A stretch of DNA of 64,000 bases from Aeromicrobium chenweiae. GTDB lineage: Bacteria; Actinomycetota; Actinomycetes; Propionibacteriales; Nocardioidaceae. Every line of letters starts with the position of its first letter. Positions within the stretch are counted from its first letter, which is position 1. The position numbers and the translations under genes are program-made. Below, in pieces: positions 25,718-33,964 of the stretch. The notes under the pieces were generated by a model. That model saw only the letters and a program-made list of their open reading frames with translations. It was not told where the DNA came from and made no database searches. The stretch is taken from assembly GCF_003065605.1 (NCBI RefSeq), contig NZ_CP026952.1, positions 496,001 through 560,000 of the forward strand, read 5' to 3'.

Positions 25718-26656
25718 TCAGTAGCGCGACCTGAACCAGTCCACGGTGTGGTGCAGTCCCTCCTGCAGCCCGACCGGCTGCAGGTCCGGGAACAGGTCAC
25801 GCAGCGAGCTGTTGTCGGCCTCCGAGTGGGGCACGTCGCCGGGACGTGGCGCCCGGTGCTCGACGCGGGCGGTCTTGCCCGTGACCTCCTCGAGCGTGTC
25901 GATCAAGGTCATCAGGTCGGTGCGCGCACCGAACGCCAGGTTCACCGGCTCGGGGCTGCTCACCGTGTTCACCGCCGCCTCGATGAGGATCTCGCAGACG
26001 CTGCCGACGAAGGTGAAGTCGCGCGACTGGGAGCCGTCGCCGTTGACCAGCACCGGGCTCTCGCGCAGCAGGGCGTCGATGAAGGTGGGGACCGCTGCGG
26101 CGTACGCGTGCCCGGGTGTCTGACCTGGTCCGTACACGTTGAAGAACCGGAACGGCAGGGTCGAGAGCCCGAACGAGGACTGGTAGGCCAGGAGGTACTG
26201 CTCGGTGGCCAGCTTGCTGACCGCGTACGGGCTCATGGGCCGCACCCACTCGCGCTCGCTCTTGGGCAGCGCCGGGTTCGAGCCGTACACCGAGCTGGAC
26301 GACGAGCAGACCACGTGGTTCACGCCCGCAGAGCGGCACCCCTCGAGCAGCGCGAGCGTGCCGGTCGCGTTGGCCTGATGGGTCGCCATCGGGTTCGCGA
26401 TCGACCGGGGGACGCTCGGGATGGCGGCCAGGTGGACGACGGCGTCGATCCCCTTCAACGCCGACTTCAACGCGGTCTCGTCCAGGATCGACGACTCGTG
26501 GAGCTCCACGTCCACGTCGTCCAGGCCACCGCTGTTCGTCATCGACAGGTCGTCCATGACGACCACGCGTCCCACGCGCCCGTCGGCGAGGGCAGCACGG
26601 GCGAGGTTCGCGCCGATGAACCCTGCGCCACCGGTGATCAAGATCGAAGTGTTCAT
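25718..26656 (-). CDS. NAD-dependent sugar-nucleotide epimerase/dehydratase (extended SDR)
   Basis: A 312-aa cytoplasmic extended SDR. The cofactor motif GGAGFIG is at residues 8-14, the catalytic Tyr-x3-Lys is in SPYAVSKLATEQY, and the substrate loop is FFNVYGPGQ. The closest families are UDP-glucose/UDP-GlcNAc 4-epimerases and UDP-glucuronate epimerases. The ATG at 26656 is chosen because the beta1 strand MNTSILITGG follows directly; ATG at 26668 is possible and neither has a strong RBS. It heads the polysaccharide locus on the minus strand, divergent from the flippase. Confidence 0.85.
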   Translation of the reverse strand: MNTSILITGGAGFIGANLARAALADGRVGRVVVMDDLSMTNSGGLDDVDVELHESSILDETALKSALKGIDAVVHLAAIPSVPRSIANPMATHQANATGTLALLEGCRSAGVNHVVCSSSSSVYGSNPALPKSEREWVRPMSPYAVSKLATEQYLLAYQSSFGLSTLPFRFFNVYGPGQTPGHAYAAAVPTFIDALLRESPVLVNGDGSQSRDFTFVGSVCEILIEAAVNTVSSPEPVNLAFGARTDLMTLIDTLEEVTGKTARVEHRAPRPGDVPHSEADNSSLRDLFPDLQPVGLQEGLHHTVDWFRSRY

Positions 26657-26761
26657 GCCAAGCCGCATCCCGTCGTGTCGCGGAGCCTGGTGACTCACGA
26701 TGGCACGGGTTCGCCCTCTCCTCCCGGGACTTCTGGCCCGGGTCAGCAGTCCGGCCGTCAA

Positions 26762-26767
26762 TACACT
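26762..26767 (+). promoter_or_regulatory. -10 of the flippase operon
   Basis: TACACT gives a predicted 5' UTR of about 60 nt before the GTG at 26836. Confidence 0.4.
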
Positions 26768-26835
26768 GGTCGCGGAGCGCTAGTGCGGCCCAGCCGCTGG
26801 ATTCGGAGTTCTCGTGGGACGACCTGAGGGATGCC

Positions 26836-28095
26836 GTGCCGGGCCGGGTCTGCGCCGTGCCGGCTGAGGGCTCGCCGCGCCTGCTCGCCAACAGCGCCTG
26901 GGTCCTGTCCGGCAACCTGGTCTACGGCGCCTGCCTCGCGCTCGTCCCTCTCGTCATCGGGCGCATGGGCTCGCTGGACGACGTGGGCCAGTACACGCTC
27001 GGGTTCGCGGTGTCGGCGCCGGTCATCGCCGTGAGTATGGTCCAGCTGCGCGTCCTGATGGTGACCGACTCCGCCCGGACGGTCCCGTTCTCGGCGTACC
27101 GCACCGCGCGGGTGATCAGCACGCTCGGCGCCGCGCTCGTCATCGGCGGGATCGCGCTGGCGTGGGGCGGCAGCCAGGGTACGGTGCTGGCGATCGTCGG
27201 CGCCGCCAAGTGCATGGACGCGGTGGGGGACTGCTACCTCGGGTTCTTCCAGGCGCAGTCCCGGTTGGACGTCATGGGCCTGTCGATGATCCTGAACGGC
27301 GTCCTGACCCTGGTGTCGGTGAGCGCGCTGCTCGCCGTGGGACTGCCGATGGCCGGGGCCGCGCTGGGAAGCCTGGGGTCGTCGATCGTCGCCTCCGTCG
27401 TGTACCCGCGGGCCCTGCAGCGCCGCGCGGCGGACGACGCCCGGGTCCGCGGGTGGGACCTGCGGGGGGCGGTGTCGCAGCTCCGTCTCGCGTCGCACCT
27501 CGGAGTCGCCAGCGGCATCAGCTCGCTGAACAGCAACGTCCCGCGGTACGTCCTGCAGGTCTTCAGCGGCACCGCGCCGCAAGGCGTGTTCTCGGCGCTG
27601 GCCCAGCTCATGCTCCTCGTGACGATGACGGCGGGCGCGGTCGCGCAGGCCGTCCTCCCGTGGTTCGTGGGATCTTTCGGGACGCGATCGACCGCCGGGC
27701 TGCGCAGCGCGCTGCTGAAGGTGCTGGCCGGGGCTGCGCTCGGTGGTCTCGGTTTCGTCCTGGTGGTCTGGGCCGTCGGGGGACCGCTCCTGGACGACGT
27801 CTACGGCCCGGGCTTCGCGGGCCGCGGGCCGCTGCTGACCTGGCTGGCCGCCGGCGCCGCGATCGGCTCGCTCGCGTGGTTCCTGGACGCCGCCCTGTCC
27901 ACGATGCGGGTGCTGGCGCCGCAGATGTGGCTCAACCTGCTCACCCTGGCGGTGACCTCGGTCGCCTGTCTCCTGCTGGTTCCGGACGGCGGCCCGACGG
28001 GCGCCGCCCAGGCAGCTCTGGTCGGCATGACTGCGCACCTGGTGCCGCGGATGCTCCTGCTCCGCCGTCGCCTGGGACAGGACGCTCGTGCTTGA
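26836..28095 (+). CDS. Wzx-type polysaccharide flippase (MOP superfamily)
   Basis: A 419-aa membrane protein with about 12 TM helices and charged loops. The opening LLANSAWVLSGNLVYGACLALVPLVIG and the later SGISSLNSNVPRYVLQVFSG fit the polysaccharide biosynthesis (Wzx) branch. It is predicted to flip undecaprenyl-linked repeat units to the outer face. GTG at 26836 has GAGGG upstream. The next gene (polymerase) overlaps it by 8 nt, a normal Wzx-Wzy pairing. Confidence 0.82.
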   Translation: MPGRVCAVPAEGSPRLLANSAWVLSGNLVYGACLALVPLVIGRMGSLDDVGQYTLGFAVSAPVIAVSMVQLRVLMVTDSARTVPFSAYRTARVISTLGAALVIGGIALAWGGSQGTVLAIVGAAKCMDAVGDCYLGFFQAQSRLDVMGLSMILNGVLTLVSVSALLAVGLPMAGAALGSLGSSIVASVVYPRALQRRAADDARVRGWDLRGAVSQLRLASHLGVASGISSLNSNVPRYVLQVFSGTAPQGVFSALAQLMLLVTMTAGAVAQAVLPWFVGSFGTRSTAGLRSALLKVLAGAALGGLGFVLVVWAVGGPLLDDVYGPGFAGRGPLLTWLAAGAAIGSLAWFLDAALSTMRVLAPQMWLNLLTLAVTSVACLLLVPDGGPTGAAQAALVGMTAHLVPRMLLLRRRLGQDARA

Positions 28096-29296
28096 CCTGT
28101 GGCTGAAGGTCGCCGTCGCCGTCTCGATCGTCCTGTTCATGCTCTGCAGGAGATCGGGCAGAGGCGTGCTGGGATACCTCGCGGCCTTCCTGGTGCTGAT
28201 CGGGCTCGGACCCGTCATCAACCACCTGGTCGGTCAGCCGATCTACGTGGGAGTCGTCGACGCGTACATCCCGGCTGCGGTGAACGGCTACCTCCTCGCG
28301 GTCGTGGGCCTCCTGCTCGCGGACGTGTCCTTCCGCGCACCCGAGGTGCCGGCCACGGACGGGGAGGCCCGCGAGGAGAGGTGGGCGGACCGCTACGGGC
28401 TCCCGGTGGGGATCCTGCTCGGACTCGCGGCGGCATATGCGGCGGCCATCGTGGTCACGCGCGCCGGTGCCCTCCTGCAGGCGGACAAGCTGACGGCGAT
28501 CGGGCTGGCAGGACCGTTCCACTACCCGTATCTGCTCCTGCAGATCTGCCTGGCGGCAACGTACCTGCTCGTCCGGTCCCGCCCCGCCCTGCACCGGCTG
28601 TTCTGGGCCAACATGGCCGTGTACGCGGTCTACTGCCTGTTGACCGACGAGCGGGACTTCCTGCTGGTCTTCGTGGGGATCGCGATCCAGAGCCAGAACC
28701 GGCGGGTCCAGGCCCGGGTGCTCAAGTCGGTGCTGATCGGCGCGGCCGCCGCAGCGGCCGGCGCGGCACTGTTCACGCTGCGCGGAGGGGCCGCGGGCTC
28801 CTCGCCCCTGACGACGATCCTGGGCCAGGGCTCCCTGCTGTTCGTGGACACCCGGGTGCTGTCGTTCGTGCCGATCTACCAGCCGTACGCGCACGGTGCG
28901 ACCTATCTCGACTCCGCGGCTTCGGCCCTGACCCTGGGGGCCTGGGCGCCCGGAAAGGGGCTGTCGCAGTGGCTGGTCGACACGTACGCCCCCGACAGCG
29001 ACTCCGGGTACGGCTTCTCGATGATCGGGGAGCTGGTCTACAACTTCGGCCAGTGGGCGATCCTGCCGACCTTCTTCGTGCTGGGGTGGATCATCAACGC
29101 CGCGGTGAGCCGGTCGCACCGGTCCGCCTTCGCGGCGTACCTCAGCACGTTCTCCGTCGTCTTCGTCCCGTACATGCTGCGCAGCGACAGCCGGGGGCTG
29201 TTCTCCGGCCTGGTCTACGCCCTGCTCCTGTTCGGCGTCCTCACGGTCGTCACCCTCAAGCGCTCGGGAACCCATGAAGCTGCTCGTCGCGGGTGA
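28088..29296 (+). CDS. Wzy-type polysaccharide polymerase
   Basis: A 402-aa membrane protein with about 11 TM helices and one large extracytoplasmic loop near residues 230-310, the layout of O-antigen/EPS polymerases. The family diverges strongly, so the call rests on topology, the overlap with the flippase and locus context. Candidate functional residues are the Arg/Asp in TDERDFLLVF (about 180) and the acidic loop YAPDSDSGYG (about 300). GTG at 28088 overlaps the flippase end, and the 3' end overlaps the next glycosyltransferase by 23 nt. Confidence 0.72.
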   Translation: MLDLWLKVAVAVSIVLFMLCRRSGRGVLGYLAAFLVLIGLGPVINHLVGQPIYVGVVDAYIPAAVNGYLLAVVGLLLADVSFRAPEVPATDGEAREERWADRYGLPVGILLGLAAAYAAAIVVTRAGALLQADKLTAIGLAGPFHYPYLLLQICLAATYLLVRSRPALHRLFWANMAVYAVYCLLTDERDFLLVFVGIAIQSQNRRVQARVLKSVLIGAAAAAAGAALFTLRGGAAGSSPLTTILGQGSLLFVDTRVLSFVPIYQPYAHGATYLDSAASALTLGAWAPGKGLSQWLVDTYAPDSDSGYGFSMIGELVYNFGQWAILPTFFVLGWIINAAVSRSHRSAFAAYLSTFSVVFVPYMLRSDSRGLFSGLVYALLLFGVLTVVTLKRSGTHEAARRG

Positions 29297-30440
29297 GTAC
29301 CGCCTTCACCGGGCCCCCGACGGACGGGTGCACGCCGACTCGGTCTTCGGCGCACCGTTCTGGGAGCGGTACCTGCAGGCGTTCGACGAGGTGGTCGTGC
29401 TCGCCCGGGTCGACGACCGGGACCACGGCTCGGGAGTCCCCGTCGAAGGTCCCGGCGTCCGCGTCCACCCCCTGCCGTACTACGAGGGGGTCGCAGGTCT
29501 CGCGAGGACGTACCCGCGTCTTCGCCGGGCCATCCACGAGGCTGCCGCCGGCAGCGAGGCGGTCCTGCTCCGTGCCCCCGGCCCGATCAGCTCGTTGCTG
29601 CACCGGGGTCTCGCCAGTGGTCGCCCGTACGCAGTCGAGCTCGTCGGCGACCCCCACGAGGTGCTGTCGAGCATGGGACCGGTCGCCGGCCTGGCCGGGC
29701 GGCGTGTGGCGGGTCGGCTGGCGGAGATCACGCGGGGCGCCGAGGTCGTGGCCTACGTGAGCAGCCAGGTGCTGCCGGACCGCTATCCGGCCGACGACCG
29801 GGCGATGGTGACCTTCTACTCCAGCGCGACGTTGCCGGAGGCCGCGTACGTCGACAGGGCCGGGCCGCCCACCGGGCCGCCGAACCTCGTCTGCGTGGGC
29901 AGCATGGAGCAGGAGTACAAGGGCATCGACGTGGTCCTGCGCGCCGTCGCGTCGCTTCGACCCGACGAGTTCGGCACCCTCGCGGTCCTCGGCGACGGGC
30001 GGCATCGCCCCGCCTACGAACAGCTCGCCCACGCGTCGGGGATCGCCGACCGGGTCAGGTTCCTGGGGCACCTGGACGACCGGCAGGACGTGTGGGCCCA
30101 GCTGGACGCCGCGGACGTGTTCGTCTCGGGCTCGAGGACCGAGGGGCTGCCGCGGGCGATGATCGAGGCCATGGCGCGGGGCCTGCCGGCCGTGGGCACC
30201 GACGTGGGTGGGACTCCCGAGCTGCTTCCGTCGTGGGCGATGTGTCCCGCCGACGACGCCGGGGCGCTCGCGGGCCTGGTGCGCCGGTGCGCGGACCCCG
30301 GCTTCCGGCAGGCTCTGGCCGTCCACTGCCGGGAGCGCGCCCGGGACTACGCCCAGCCCATTCTCGACGCGCGCCGGCGAGCTGCGTACGAGCGCCTGCG
30401 GGACGCCACGGCGGAGTGGTCGGGGGTCGCCCAGGGCTGA
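29274..30440 (+). CDS. GT4-type glycosyltransferase
   Basis: A 388-aa GT-B enzyme. The C-terminal nucleotide-sugar domain has LVCVGSMEQEYKGIDVVLRA (about 203-222), the GLPRAMIEAMARGLPAVGTDVGGTPELL signature (about 285-315) and the usual E-x7-E positions. It is cytoplasmic or membrane-associated and adds one sugar to the lipid-linked repeat unit. The start overlaps the polymerase gene by 23 nt, so the flippase-polymerase-GT trio is translationally coupled. Confidence 0.88.
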   Translation: MKLLVAGEYRLHRAPDGRVHADSVFGAPFWERYLQAFDEVVVLARVDDRDHGSGVPVEGPGVRVHPLPYYEGVAGLARTYPRLRRAIHEAAAGSEAVLLRAPGPISSLLHRGLASGRPYAVELVGDPHEVLSSMGPVAGLAGRRVAGRLAEITRGAEVVAYVSSQVLPDRYPADDRAMVTFYSSATLPEAAYVDRAGPPTGPPNLVCVGSMEQEYKGIDVVLRAVASLRPDEFGTLAVLGDGRHRPAYEQLAHASGIADRVRFLGHLDDRQDVWAQLDAADVFVSGSRTEGLPRAMIEAMARGLPAVGTDVGGTPELLPSWAMCPADDAGALAGLVRRCADPGFRQALAVHCRERARDYAQPILDARRRAAYERLRDATAEWSGVAQG

Positions 30441-30452
30441 CGCCGATCGGGC

Positions 30453-31586
30453 TCAGGCCAGGACGATGTCGGCCACCCGCGCCGTGCTGCGGGTCAGGTC
30501 GAAGCAGTCGAGCGCGTGCGCACGGGCCTGCCGCCCCATCTCGGCCAACGACCCGGTCTCGAAGCGGCTCCACGCCTCGGTCATCGCTGCCAGCAGCTGG
30601 TCGCGGTCGCCGACCGGGACGACCCAGCCCGAGCACGGGGTGACGGTCTCCGGGAGACCTCCTGCCCGGCTGACGATCGACGGCACCCCCATCGCCGAGG
30701 CCTCCAGCGCGGCGCCGTGGTTCTCCGACAACGACGGCGAGATCGACACGTCGGCGCTGCTGTAGAGCGGGCGCACGTCGGTGACGGAGTCCAGCCACGA
30801 CACGGTCGGGTCGGCGGCGAGCTCGAACCTCCCGATGAGCCCCTGGCGGTGCCGCTCGCCCTCGTCGTCGAACCCACTGCCGACCAGCACCAGCCGCGCG
30901 TCGGGATGGGCTGCGGAGAACTCGCGCCAGCACTCCAGCAGGAGGTCGTGCCCCTTGATCCCGACGCCGGGGAACACCGAGCTCTTGGGTGCGTACACAT
31001 AGGCGACCATGATCGCGACGAACGTGCCGCTGCCGGCTCCCCAGAGCCGGTCCCGGGAGTCGACGCCGCGCGAGAACCGCTGCACGTCGACCCCGTACGG
31101 CACGTAGCTGAGCCGGTCGGCCGGCATCCCGAGCGCGGCGTACTGCGTGGCGGTGAACTCCGAGCCCGCGATCAGGTGGTGATCGAGGCGGCACAGGAAC
31201 CGCTCGACGAACCGGATGACCGGGTTCTCCAGGTAGAGCGGCCCCGCGACCATGTGCACCCGGCGGACGCGAAGGCCGAGCGAGGCGATGCGAGCGGCCA
31301 GCGCCGAGGCGTACAGGTGGTAGAACACGACGTCGGGCGCGGTGGCACGCACCAGCTTCCTGAGCCGCCAGAGCCCTCGAGCCGTGGCCGGTGCGGGCCG
31401 GAAGCTGAAGTCGAACGGGGACTCCGCCACCGGGTGACCCGCGGCGTCGACGGCGCGGCGCAACCTGCCGTCCCCCGGCGGGATGACGATCGTGACGTGC
31501 GCACCGCGCCGGACCATCTCCGCGACCTGCCCCAGCACCCAGGCGCCGCCCTCGTTCGTCTTCAGGACGACCGTCACCCGGGTCAT
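30453..31586 (-). CDS. GT4-type glycosyltransferase (PglA-like position)
   Basis: A 377-aa GT-B enzyme with N-terminal MTRVTVVLKTNEGGAWVL. The donor domain runs through YVYAPKS...GVGIKGHDLLLECW, RLVLVGSGFDDEG and a HGAALEASAMGVPSIVSRAGGLPE signature. The ATG at 31586 overlaps the stop of the acetyltransferase gene (ATGA). Its place behind pglF-E-C-D-like genes suggests it adds the second sugar to the lipid-linked diacetylbacillosamine-type residue, as PglA does. That is inference from order only. Confidence 0.85.
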   Translation of the reverse strand: MTRVTVVLKTNEGGAWVLGQVAEMVRRGAHVTIVIPPGDGRLRRAVDAAGHPVAESPFDFSFRPAPATARGLWRLRKLVRATAPDVVFYHLYASALAARIASLGLRVRRVHMVAGPLYLENPVIRFVERFLCRLDHHLIAGSEFTATQYAALGMPADRLSYVPYGVDVQRFSRGVDSRDRLWGAGSGTFVAIMVAYVYAPKSSVFPGVGIKGHDLLLECWREFSAAHPDARLVLVGSGFDDEGERHRQGLIGRFELAADPTVSWLDSVTDVRPLYSSADVSISPSLSENHGAALEASAMGVPSIVSRAGGLPETVTPCSGWVVPVGDRDQLLAAMTEAWSRFETGSLAEMGRQARAHALDCFDLTRSTARVADIVLA

Positions 31587-32218
31587 CCGGCAGGTACTCC
31601 CTTGACCGTCACCCCTGGGGGGACGTCCTTCACGACGCAGGCCGCCGCACCGACCACGGCGTGCGCGCCGACGGCGGTCCCCGGCAGGATCGTGGAGCCG
31701 GTGCCGAGCTCGGCACCCGGACCCAGGACGCATCCTCCGGACACCACGGCCGCGGGATGCACCGTCACGAAGTCCTCGACCGCGCAGTCGTGGCCGATCT
31801 GGCTCGCCCGGTCGAGATGGACGTGCCGGCCGATGGAGACGTCGGAGCCGATCTGCGCGTACGCGCACACGACCACGCCCTCCCCGATGTCCGCATCGGC
31901 GCCGATCGCCGCCCAGGGGTGGACGAGCGTGGCCGGGACCATCCCTGCGGCCTCCGCGACGGACGCCACCCGTTCCCGGGTGGGGGCGTCGCCGATCCCG
32001 ATCGCGTAGTGGACACCGCGTCCCCTGGAGGAGAACGCCTCCAGGCCGCCGAGCAGGGCGGCTCCCCGGCGACGCACCCGGGCCACGTTCTCGGCCGACG
32101 GGTCGTCGTCGACGAAGCCGAGGAGGTTCCACGTCGGTGCCGACCGGTTGATCGCGTCCACGACGTCGGCGCTCTCGCGCCCGAAGCCTCCGCACCCGAT
32201 GATCACGAGATCATGCAT
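31583..32218 (-). CDS. NeuD/PglD-type sugar acetyltransferase
   Basis: A 211-aa enzyme with an N-terminal Rossmann-like UDP-sugar-binding domain (LVIIGCGGFGRESADVV) and a C-terminal left-handed beta-helix of hexapeptide repeats (ADIGEGVVV, SDVSIGRHV, CVLGPGAEL). The catalytic His is expected in HLDRASQIGHDC. PglD acetylates the 4-amino group of UDP-sugars. The ATG at 32218 is preferred because GGGAGCGGAG lies just upstream. It overlaps the PglC-like gene at its start and the GT at its end. Confidence 0.88.
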   Translation of the reverse strand: MHDLVIIGCGGFGRESADVVDAINRSAPTWNLLGFVDDDPSAENVARVRRRGAALLGGLEAFSSRGRGVHYAIGIGDAPTRERVASVAEAAGMVPATLVHPWAAIGADADIGEGVVVCAYAQIGSDVSIGRHVHLDRASQIGHDCAVEDFVTVHPAAVVSGGCVLGPGAELGTGSTILPGTAVGAHAVVGAAACVVKDVPPGVTVKGVPAG

Positions 32219-32837
32219 GTGGCGCTCCGCTCCCGGTGAACTCACTCATCGTCGCCGAGCCGCGTTCGGCGATCCCGCGGCGTCCGGCCACTGCGGAGAC
32301 GGTGCGGACGAGGATCGCCAGGTCGAGCCACAAGCTGCACCGGTCCACGTACTCGACATCGAGCTGCAGCCGATCGTCCCACGACAGTGCATTGCGCCCG
32401 GACACCTGCGCAAGACCCGTGATCCCGGGTCGCACCTCGTGGCGGCGCGCCTGCCGCAGGGTGTACCGGTCGAGATAGTCCACGAGCAGCGGACGGGGCC
32501 CGACCAGCGACATGTCCCCGCGCACGACGTTGAGCAGCGTGGGCAGCTCGTCGAGGCTCAGGGACCGGAGGCGGGCTCCCGCGGGGGTGAGCCGCTCGGC
32601 GTCGGAGCGGACGTCTTCGCCCGGTCCGGCGGGTCGCATCGTCCGGAACTTGACCAGGGTGAACACCTCGCCGTCGCGCCCCGGGCGCTGCTGGCTGAAC
32701 AGCACCGGCCTGCCGAGCCGTGTCCGTACGATCAGCGCGACGACCAGCTGCAGCGGGAGCGTCACGACGAGCAGGAGTGACGCCGCCACGACGTCCAGCA
32801 GGCGCTTGACGGTGTCGTACCCCGTCCGCCGCGTCAC
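32211..32837 (-). CDS. PglC-type initiating sugar-phosphate transferase
   Basis: A 208-aa monotopic transferase that links a sugar-1-phosphate to undecaprenyl phosphate. A single N-terminal re-entrant hydrophobic helix (about 13-35) is followed by FTLVKFRTMRP, the catalytic Asp-Glu in SLDELPTLLNV, and MSLVGPRP. Its small size, with no WbaP-like TM bundle, is typical of PglC. GTG at 32837 overlaps the aminotransferase stop (GTGA). It probably uses the product of the PglF-E-D-like steps. Confidence 0.9.
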   Translation of the reverse strand: MTRRTGYDTVKRLLDVVAASLLLVVTLPLQLVVALIVRTRLGRPVLFSQQRPGRDGEVFTLVKFRTMRPAGPGEDVRSDAERLTPAGARLRSLSLDELPTLLNVVRGDMSLVGPRPLLVDYLDRYTLRQARRHEVRPGITGLAQVSGRNALSWDDRLQLDVEYVDRCSLWLDLAILVRTVSAVAGRRGIAERGSATMSEFTGSGAPHA

Positions 32838-33964
32838 GACGCCCTCAGGAACTCGGTGATCGCCCCCGTGACCCGGCCGAGCTCCTCGGGGGTCAACGCC
32901 GATCCGCTCGGGAGCGAGAGCCCGGTGCCGAACAGTCGTTCAGCCGCACCCGTCGCGGCTCGCGGGTGCGTGGCGAACACCGGCTGCAGGTGCATCGGCT
33001 TCCACAGGGGCCGGCTCTCGATGTCGTGCGACGACAGGTGCCCCATGAGGTCGCCGGTCGTCCAGCCGGTCGTCGACGCGTCGACGAGGACCGCGGTGAG
33101 CCAGCAGTTGTCGGCGTCGTCCCCCTCGCGCTGGAAGATCTCCACCCCATCGGCGTCGGCGAACAGCTCCGCGTACGTCTCGCGGTGCTCCCGGCGGCGC
33201 GCGATCATGCCGTCGAGCCGCTCCAGCTGGGCGTTCCCGAGGCCGGCCAGGAGGTTGGAGAGCCGGTAGTTGTAGCCGATCTCCCGGTGCTCGTAGTGCA
33301 CGGCCGGCTCGCGGGCCTGGGTCGACAGGTGGCGCACGTGGTCGGCGACGGTCTCGTCGTCGGTCAGCACCATGCCGCCGCCCGAGGTCGTCATGATCTT
33401 GTTGCCGTTGAACGACAGGATCGCTGCATCCCCGGAGGAACCCGCCAGCACGTCGCCGGACCGGGCGCCGAGCGACTCGGCCGCGTCGGAGAGCACCTTG
33501 ACCCCGTGCGTCGCTGCCACAGCAGCGATGGCCGGGTAGTCGGCGCACCTGCCCAGGAGGTCGACCGGGACGATCGCCGGCACGTTCCTGCCCTCGGCCC
33601 GGAGCCTGGTGATCGTCTCGTCGAGCAGCGCCGGGTCCACGTTGCCGGTCACGGGGTCGGAGTCGACGAACACCGGCGTGGCGCCGGTGTAGGTGATCGC
33701 GTTCGCGGTGGCCGCGAAGGTCAGGGTCGAGGTGGGGACGTGGTCGCCGGGGCCCACCCCCCACGACACCAGGACGAGGTGCAGCGCCGCGGTGCCGGAG
33801 TTCAGGGCCACCGCATGACGCGCTCCCACCCGCTCGGCCATGCCCTGCTCGAAGGCGTCCACCTCGGGGCCGAGGGGCGCGACCCAGCCGGACCGGATGG
33901 CCTCGACGACCCGCTTCTCCTCGCCGGGAGTGATGTCGGGGCTGGAGAGATGGATGCGCGTCAT
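32834..33964 (-). CDS. DegT/PglE-type sugar aminotransferase
   Basis: A 376-aa PLP enzyme of the DegT/DnrJ/EryC1 family that aminates 4-keto-6-deoxy-UDP-sugars. MTRIHLSSPDITPGEEKRVVEA, ALNSGTAALHLV, and the PLP lysine in SFNGNK (K189) with TTSGGG behind it are present, as is GYNYRLSN. The length is normal. The ATG at 33964 overlaps the upstream dehydratase stop as ATGA. The substrate is presumably the keto-sugar made by that dehydratase. Confidence 0.9.
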   Translation of the reverse strand: MTRIHLSSPDITPGEEKRVVEAIRSGWVAPLGPEVDAFEQGMAERVGARHAVALNSGTAALHLVLVSWGVGPGDHVPTSTLTFAATANAITYTGATPVFVDSDPVTGNVDPALLDETITRLRAEGRNVPAIVPVDLLGRCADYPAIAAVAATHGVKVLSDAAESLGARSGDVLAGSSGDAAILSFNGNKIMTTSGGGMVLTDDETVADHVRHLSTQAREPAVHYEHREIGYNYRLSNLLAGLGNAQLERLDGMIARRREHRETYAELFADADGVEIFQREGDDADNCWLTAVLVDASTTGWTTGDLMGHLSSHDIESRPLWKPMHLQPVFATHPRAATGAAERLFGTGLSLPSGSALTPEELGRVTGAITEFLRAS